Assembly: GCF_011801125.1 (NCBI RefSeq)
Contig: NZ_CP046171.1
Coordinates: forward strand, 5,270,001-5,334,000
Direction of reading: 5' to 3'
Length of the DNA: 64,000 nt
Source: Nocardia brasiliensis
GTDB taxonomy: Bacteria; Actinomycetota; Actinomycetes; Mycobacteriales; Mycobacteriaceae
The notes under the pieces are model-generated. The model was given only the letters and a program-made list of their open reading frames with translations, was not told the origin of the DNA and did no database searches. Positions 60,999-64,000 of this stretch are shown here, one piece after another; position 1 is the stretch's first letter; each line of letters begins with the position of its first letter. The translations under genes were made by a program, and so were the position numbers.

Positions 60999-61682
60999 GT
61001 GCTGGTGGTTTCACTGATCACCGAAGGCCGCCCCGTGGATTCCCAGGGCAGGCCCTTCCTCCGCCGACGACCGCAGCCCTGGCTCATCATGCTCGGCGTC
61101 CTGCTGCTGATCTGCACGATCGTGTGGGTCAAGGCACTGACGACGACCGAGCGCGACACCAGCGCGATGGCGTGCAACTCGCCGAGCCCGGCCACCGATC
61201 CCGGCGCGGCACCGCCCCCCGCCCTCGGCCAGCGGGTCGGCAACGGGCGGTTACAGGACGTGGAACCGGCCCCGCTGGCCGCGGCCAAGGTGCGCGTGCT
61301 CAACGCCAACAACCAGCGCGGCCAGGCCGCGCACGTCGCGGCCCAGTTCGGTGACCTGGGATTTGCCAGCGCGCCGGGGACGCAGTTCGGCAACGATTCC
61401 ATATATGCCAACGGTGACCTCGAATGCACCGGTCAGATCCGGTTCGGTGTGAGCGGCCGTCCGGCCGCCGCGTCGGTGCAACTTGTGGTGCCGTGCGCCG
61501 AGCTGATCGAGGATCAGCGCACCGACGACACCGTGGACCTGGTGCTCGGCTCGCTGTTCCGCGACATCCGGCCGAGCAACGACGCCGAAGAGGTGCTGCG
61601 GTCGCTGAAGAACCCGGCGCCCGGCGGGCCGCCGCAGATCGACATCAAGCTGCTCGACGCCGCCCGGCAAGCTCGCTGCTAG
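60999..61682 (+). CDS. cei: Envelope integrity protein Cei (Rv2700-like)
   Basis: This protein of about 227 residues has one membrane helix (PWLIMLGVLLLICTIVWVKAL) and an extracytoplasmic LytR C-terminal-type domain: AAKVRVLNANNQRGQAAHVAAQFGDLGFASAPGTQFGNDSIYANGDLECTGQIRFG and VPCAELIEDQRTDDTVDLVLGSLF. Cysteines at several exported positions may form disulfides. In mycobacteria Cei supports cell-envelope integrity. The start is GTG 60999 or GTG 61005. Confidence 0.9.
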   Translation: MLVVSLITEGRPVDSQGRPFLRRRPQPWLIMLGVLLLICTIVWVKALTTTERDTSAMACNSPSPATDPGAAPPPALGQRVGNGRLQDVEPAPLAAAKVRVLNANNQRGQAAHVAAQFGDLGFASAPGTQFGNDSIYANGDLECTGQIRFGVSGRPAAASVQLVVPCAELIEDQRTDDTVDLVLGSLFRDIRPSNDAEEVLRSLKNPAPGGPPQIDIKLLDAARQARC

Positions 61683-61708
61683 GCGACGGCTCAGCCCGCA
61701 GTCGAGGC

Positions 61709-61735
61709 GCCCTCGAGACCGCCGGTCTCGAGGGC
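61709..61735. terminator. Bidirectional terminator between cei and suhB
   Basis: GCCCTCGAGACC, loop GCC, GGTCTCGAGGGC: a perfect 12-bp stem between the convergent genes. Confidence 0.8.
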
Positions 61736-61743
61736 ACCGGTGT

Positions 61744-62667
61744 CTAGTGGTCCGGAATCGGCTCGGTCGCGCCGACCCGCTCGAGCAGTTCGGCCAATTC
61801 ATCGGCGATGCCGGGCGCCGCGGCGAGCACGAGATCGCCCGCCGCGCTCGTCGCGGTGGCGGGCGGCAGGGTGAGCCGGGCGCCCGCCTCGGCGGCGATG
61901 AGCGCCCCGGCGCCCCAGTCCCAGGCGTTGAGGCCGTGTTCGAAGTAGGCGTCGACCCGGCCTGCCGCGACGTGACACAGGTCCAGCGCGGCCGCGCCGA
62001 GCCTGCGGATGTCGCGCACCTGCGGCAGCACCTCGCCGATCAGCTTGGCTTGGCGTGTGCGCCGCTGCTTGCCGTAGGCGAAACCGGTGGCCACCAACGA
62101 CATCGAGACCGTCTGGACCGGCGTGCAGCTCAGGTGCTCGACCGCGCCGTCGGCGTCGACGCGGATCGCGCCGAGCCCGAGACCCGCGCTGTAGGTGGCC
62201 CGCCTCGCCACGTCGACCACCGCGCCCGCCACCGGCCTGCCGCCGCGCAGCGCGGCCACCGACACCGCGTAGCCGGGGATGCCGTAGAGAAAGTTGACGG
62301 TGCCGTCGATCGGGTCGACCACCCAGTGCACGACGTCGGCGGTGGAGTCGGCGAGACTGCCGCCGCCCTCCTCACCGAGGATCGGGTCACCGGGTCTCTG
62401 CTCGGCGAGCAGCGCGCGGATCAGTTCTTCGGTCTCGGTGTCCACGATGGTCACCGGGTCGGTCGGGTGGGCCTTGGCCTGCACCGCGCCCGCCACGGGG
62501 CCACCGGCCTGCCCGAAGACCTCGGGACGGCGGGCGCGCACGTGCGCGGCGGCGGTTTCGGCGAGGTCGACCGCGATTCTGCGCAGCTCGGCCTCGTCAC
62601 CGCGGGCGACGATGATCTCGGAGGTGTAGTCGGACACAGGTGATGAGGTTTCCGGCACGCTCTCCAT
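61744..62667 (-). CDS. suhB: Inositol-1-monophosphatase SuhB
   Basis: This 307-residue magnesium-dependent phosphatase yields free inositol for mycothiol and phosphatidylinositol. Metal motifs: ILGEEGGG (Glu), DPIDGTVNFLYGIPGYAVSVA (Asp-Ile-Asp-Gly-Thr), and WDWGAGALIAAEAGARLT (Asp). The N-terminus is variable; ATG 62665-62667 is chosen. Matches Rv2701c. Confidence 0.94.
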   Translation of the reverse strand: MESVPETSSPVSDYTSEIIVARGDEAELRRIAVDLAETAAAHVRARRPEVFGQAGGPVAGAVQAKAHPTDPVTIVDTETEELIRALLAEQRPGDPILGEEGGGSLADSTADVVHWVVDPIDGTVNFLYGIPGYAVSVAALRGGRPVAGAVVDVARRATYSAGLGLGAIRVDADGAVEHLSCTPVQTVSMSLVATGFAYGKQRRTRQAKLIGEVLPQVRDIRRLGAAALDLCHVAAGRVDAYFEHGLNAWDWGAGALIAAEAGARLTLPPATATSAAGDLVLAAAPGIADELAELLERVGATEPIPDH

Positions 62668-62837
62668 CGCATCACAGATCCTCGGGAACGCGCAGCCTCG
62701 ATCGCGCATTACTCTTGTCGTGCACGACACAACGCCGTCGTCGGGCACCCCACCGCAATGCGTGCGCCGACGCGGTGGGAGCCTGTGCCTCGGCGTTGTG
62801 CTCCACACCCGCCAGACACAGGAACGAGGGGTTGGTC

Positions 62838-63596
62838 ATGTCCGCTCGGGGGCACGCATTCGGCATCGATATCGGCGGCAGCGGCGTCAAGGGCGGCGCG
62901 GTGGATCTGGCCACCGGTGAGCTGGTCCACGAACGGATCAAGATCGCGACGCCGCGGCCGTCCACTCCGCAGGCCGTCGCCGACGCGGTGGCGAAGCTGG
63001 TCGCGCAGGCCGATTGGGACGGCCCGGTGGGCATCACCCTGCCCTCGGTCGTGCTCGACGGCGTCGCCCGCACCGCCGCCAACATCGACAAGGCGTGGGT
63101 GGGCACCGACGCGCGCGCCCTGTTCTCCGACGCGCTCGACGGGCGACCGGTCACCGTGCTCAACGACGCCGACGCGGCCGGGCTGGCCGAGGACCGCTAC
63201 GGCGCGGCAAAGGATTTCGACGGGCTCGTGCTGCTGCTGACCTTCGGCACCGGCATCGGCTCTGCCCTGCTGTACCAGGGCACGCTGGTGGCCAACAGCG
63301 AACTCGGGCACCTCGAGATCGGCGGGATGGAGACCGAGCACCGGGCCGCCGCGTCGATCAAGGATCGCGACGGATTGAGCTACGAACAGTGGGCCGCCGC
63401 GGTCAGCACCGTGCTGATCGGCCTGGAAAATCTCTTCTGGCCGAAAGTATTCGTCGCGGGAGGCGGTATCAGCCGCGATGCCGACCTGTGGATTCCCTTG
63501 CTCACCAATCGAACTCAGGTCATCCCCGCGCACCTGAAGAACACCGCCGGCATCGTCGGCGCGGCGATGGCCATCGATGCCGGTATCGCGCCATAA
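62838..63596 (+). CDS. ppgK: Polyphosphate glucokinase
   Basis: This 252-residue ROK-family kinase phosphorylates glucose with polyphosphate (or ATP). AFGIDIGGSGVKGGAVDLATGEL is the phosphate-1 motif; VLNDADAAGLAEDRYGAAKDF holds the catalytic Asp; LLLTFGTGIGSALLYQGTL follows. GHLEIGGMETEHRAAAS is in the place of the ROK zinc motif but lacks the Cys cluster, as in other PpgK. It lies just upstream of sigA, as in Rv2702-Rv2703. Confidence 0.96.
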   Translation: MSARGHAFGIDIGGSGVKGGAVDLATGELVHERIKIATPRPSTPQAVADAVAKLVAQADWDGPVGITLPSVVLDGVARTAANIDKAWVGTDARALFSDALDGRPVTVLNDADAAGLAEDRYGAAKDFDGLVLLLTFGTGIGSALLYQGTLVANSELGHLEIGGMETEHRAAASIKDRDGLSYEQWAAAVSTVLIGLENLFWPKVFVAGGGISRDADLWIPLLTNRTQVIPAHLKNTAGIVGAAMAIDAGIAP

Positions 63597-63654
63597 CATG
63601 GGCGCGTCATGCGAGAATCCGTAAACGCTCCCGCACCGTAGGCGACATCGCGGG

Positions 63655-63683
63655 CGAAGGTACCCTGGTTAGATCGTTACAAT
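63655..63683 (+). promoter_or_regulatory. sigA: Candidate sigA promoter
   Basis: A -10-like TACAAT lies at 63678-63683, with CGAAGG at 63655-63660, 17 bp upstream. It is about 180 bp ahead of the sigA start. The -35 differs from TTGACA, which fits use by an alternative sigma such as the SigD/ShbA-like factor in this window, but that is inference. Confidence 0.4.
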
Positions 63684-63866
63684 GGAACGTGCCCGGCCTG
63701 TTCACGACCGCAAGCGAGTGAATCACAGGCACAGCGCCCTCGGCCCGCGACGTAGTCGTGGGCCGGTGCAACCCGACCGGCCCTCCGCCGGTGAAACCCG
63801 ACAGACCGCTCCGCCGGAAGACCACTCTGGCGTGACGCCGCACGAGACCGTCACGAAAGGGCGTAC

Positions 63867-64000
63867 GTGGTAGCCACGAATACCCGTCAGACCGCCGATT
63901 CGGCCGAGGCCGATTCCGCAGATGTAACCGAAGCACGGCCGGTCCGTAAGGCGGCTGCCGCGAAGAAGGCCCCCGCGAAGAAGGCCGCGGCCAAGAAGGC
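63867..64000 (+). CDS. sigA: Principal RNA polymerase sigma factor (partial)
   Basis: Only the first 44 codons are in the window. They read VVATNTRQTADSAEADSADVTEARPVRKAAAAKKAPAKKAAAKK, the Ala/Lys-rich disordered N-terminus typical of actinobacterial SigA. The start is GTG 63867 behind GAAAGG. Identity rests on this texture and on the conserved position after ppgK. Confidence 0.85.
   Translation, partial: MVATNTRQTADSAEADSADVTEARPVRKAAAAKKAPAKKAAAKK

Overview
The window is high-GC actinobacterial chromosome. The strongest clue to the organism is gene order. From about 25.2 kb to the right end the genes follow, with insertions, the order known in Mycobacterium tuberculosis from Rv2669 to Rv2703: GNAT, zapE-like, ribD-like, secreted hydrolase, aftC, msrB, chdC (hemQ), hemY/cgoX, hemE, DUF3000, RNase D/HRDC, dxs, TrmA-like methyltransferase, APC permease, ceoB-ceoC, DUF3159, OB-fold, hydrolase, DUF3710, dut, DUF3093, DUF4193, cei, suhB, ppgK, sigA. 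The extra genes and the large accessory stretch point to Nocardia or a close relative in Mycobacteriales. The genus call is inference from synteny and gene style, not from a marker comparison.

Layout. 0-2.5 kb: a sugar-type ABC importer on the minus strand (binding protein and two permeases, the second cut by the window edge). 2.5-5.2 kb: a peptidoglycan hydrolase with a DUF1906 domain plus an amidase domain, an Ig-like secreted-type protein and a GNAT. 5.4-15.6 kb: a patchy accessory region with a Clp N-domain protein, a Nudix gene cut by an intact IS3-family element, decayed remnants, an orphan Imm42-like immunity gene, a frameshifted helicase tail next to tRNA-Val(CAC), an 8-bp tandem repeat, a Gly-Cys-Val tRNA cluster, a candidate toxin-antitoxin pair, and a TcmP/DUF5131 (three-Cys-motif) pair facing tail to tail. 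15.6-29.8 kb: a quinone oxidoreductase, two unusual nuclease-fold proteins, a repeat-rich protein, LysR, a flavin monooxygenase, an MFS exporter, an ABC-2 exporter with a GbsR/MarR-type regulator and a palindromic operator, and a secreted tyrosine phosphatase.

29.8-64 kb is mostly the conserved core block. Heme synthesis is represented by hemE, cgoX and chdC, the coproporphyrin-dependent route. A second, stand-alone gyrB lies in opposite orientation between hemE and cgoX. Cell-envelope functions (AftC, Cei), isoprenoid precursor supply (Dxs), potassium uptake (CeoB/CeoC), dUTP control (Dut), polyphosphate glucokinase and the start of the principal sigma factor sigA follow. An ECF-type sigma gene resembling SigD/ShbA interrupts the conserved order after ceoC. 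A 159-bp MITE-like element and a 974-bp IS5-family element sit side by side, separated and flanked by CTAG, exactly at the stop codon of a SIMPL-domain gene.

The observations most worth following are the TcmP/DUF5131 pair, the gyrB paralogue splitting the heme genes, the nested CTAG-MITE-CTAG-IS5-CTAG structure, the Nudix gene that re-forms exactly when the IS3 element is removed, a Rv2672-like hydrolase with glycine at the nucleophile position, and a disordered insertion of about 200 residues in the TrmA-like methyltransferase.
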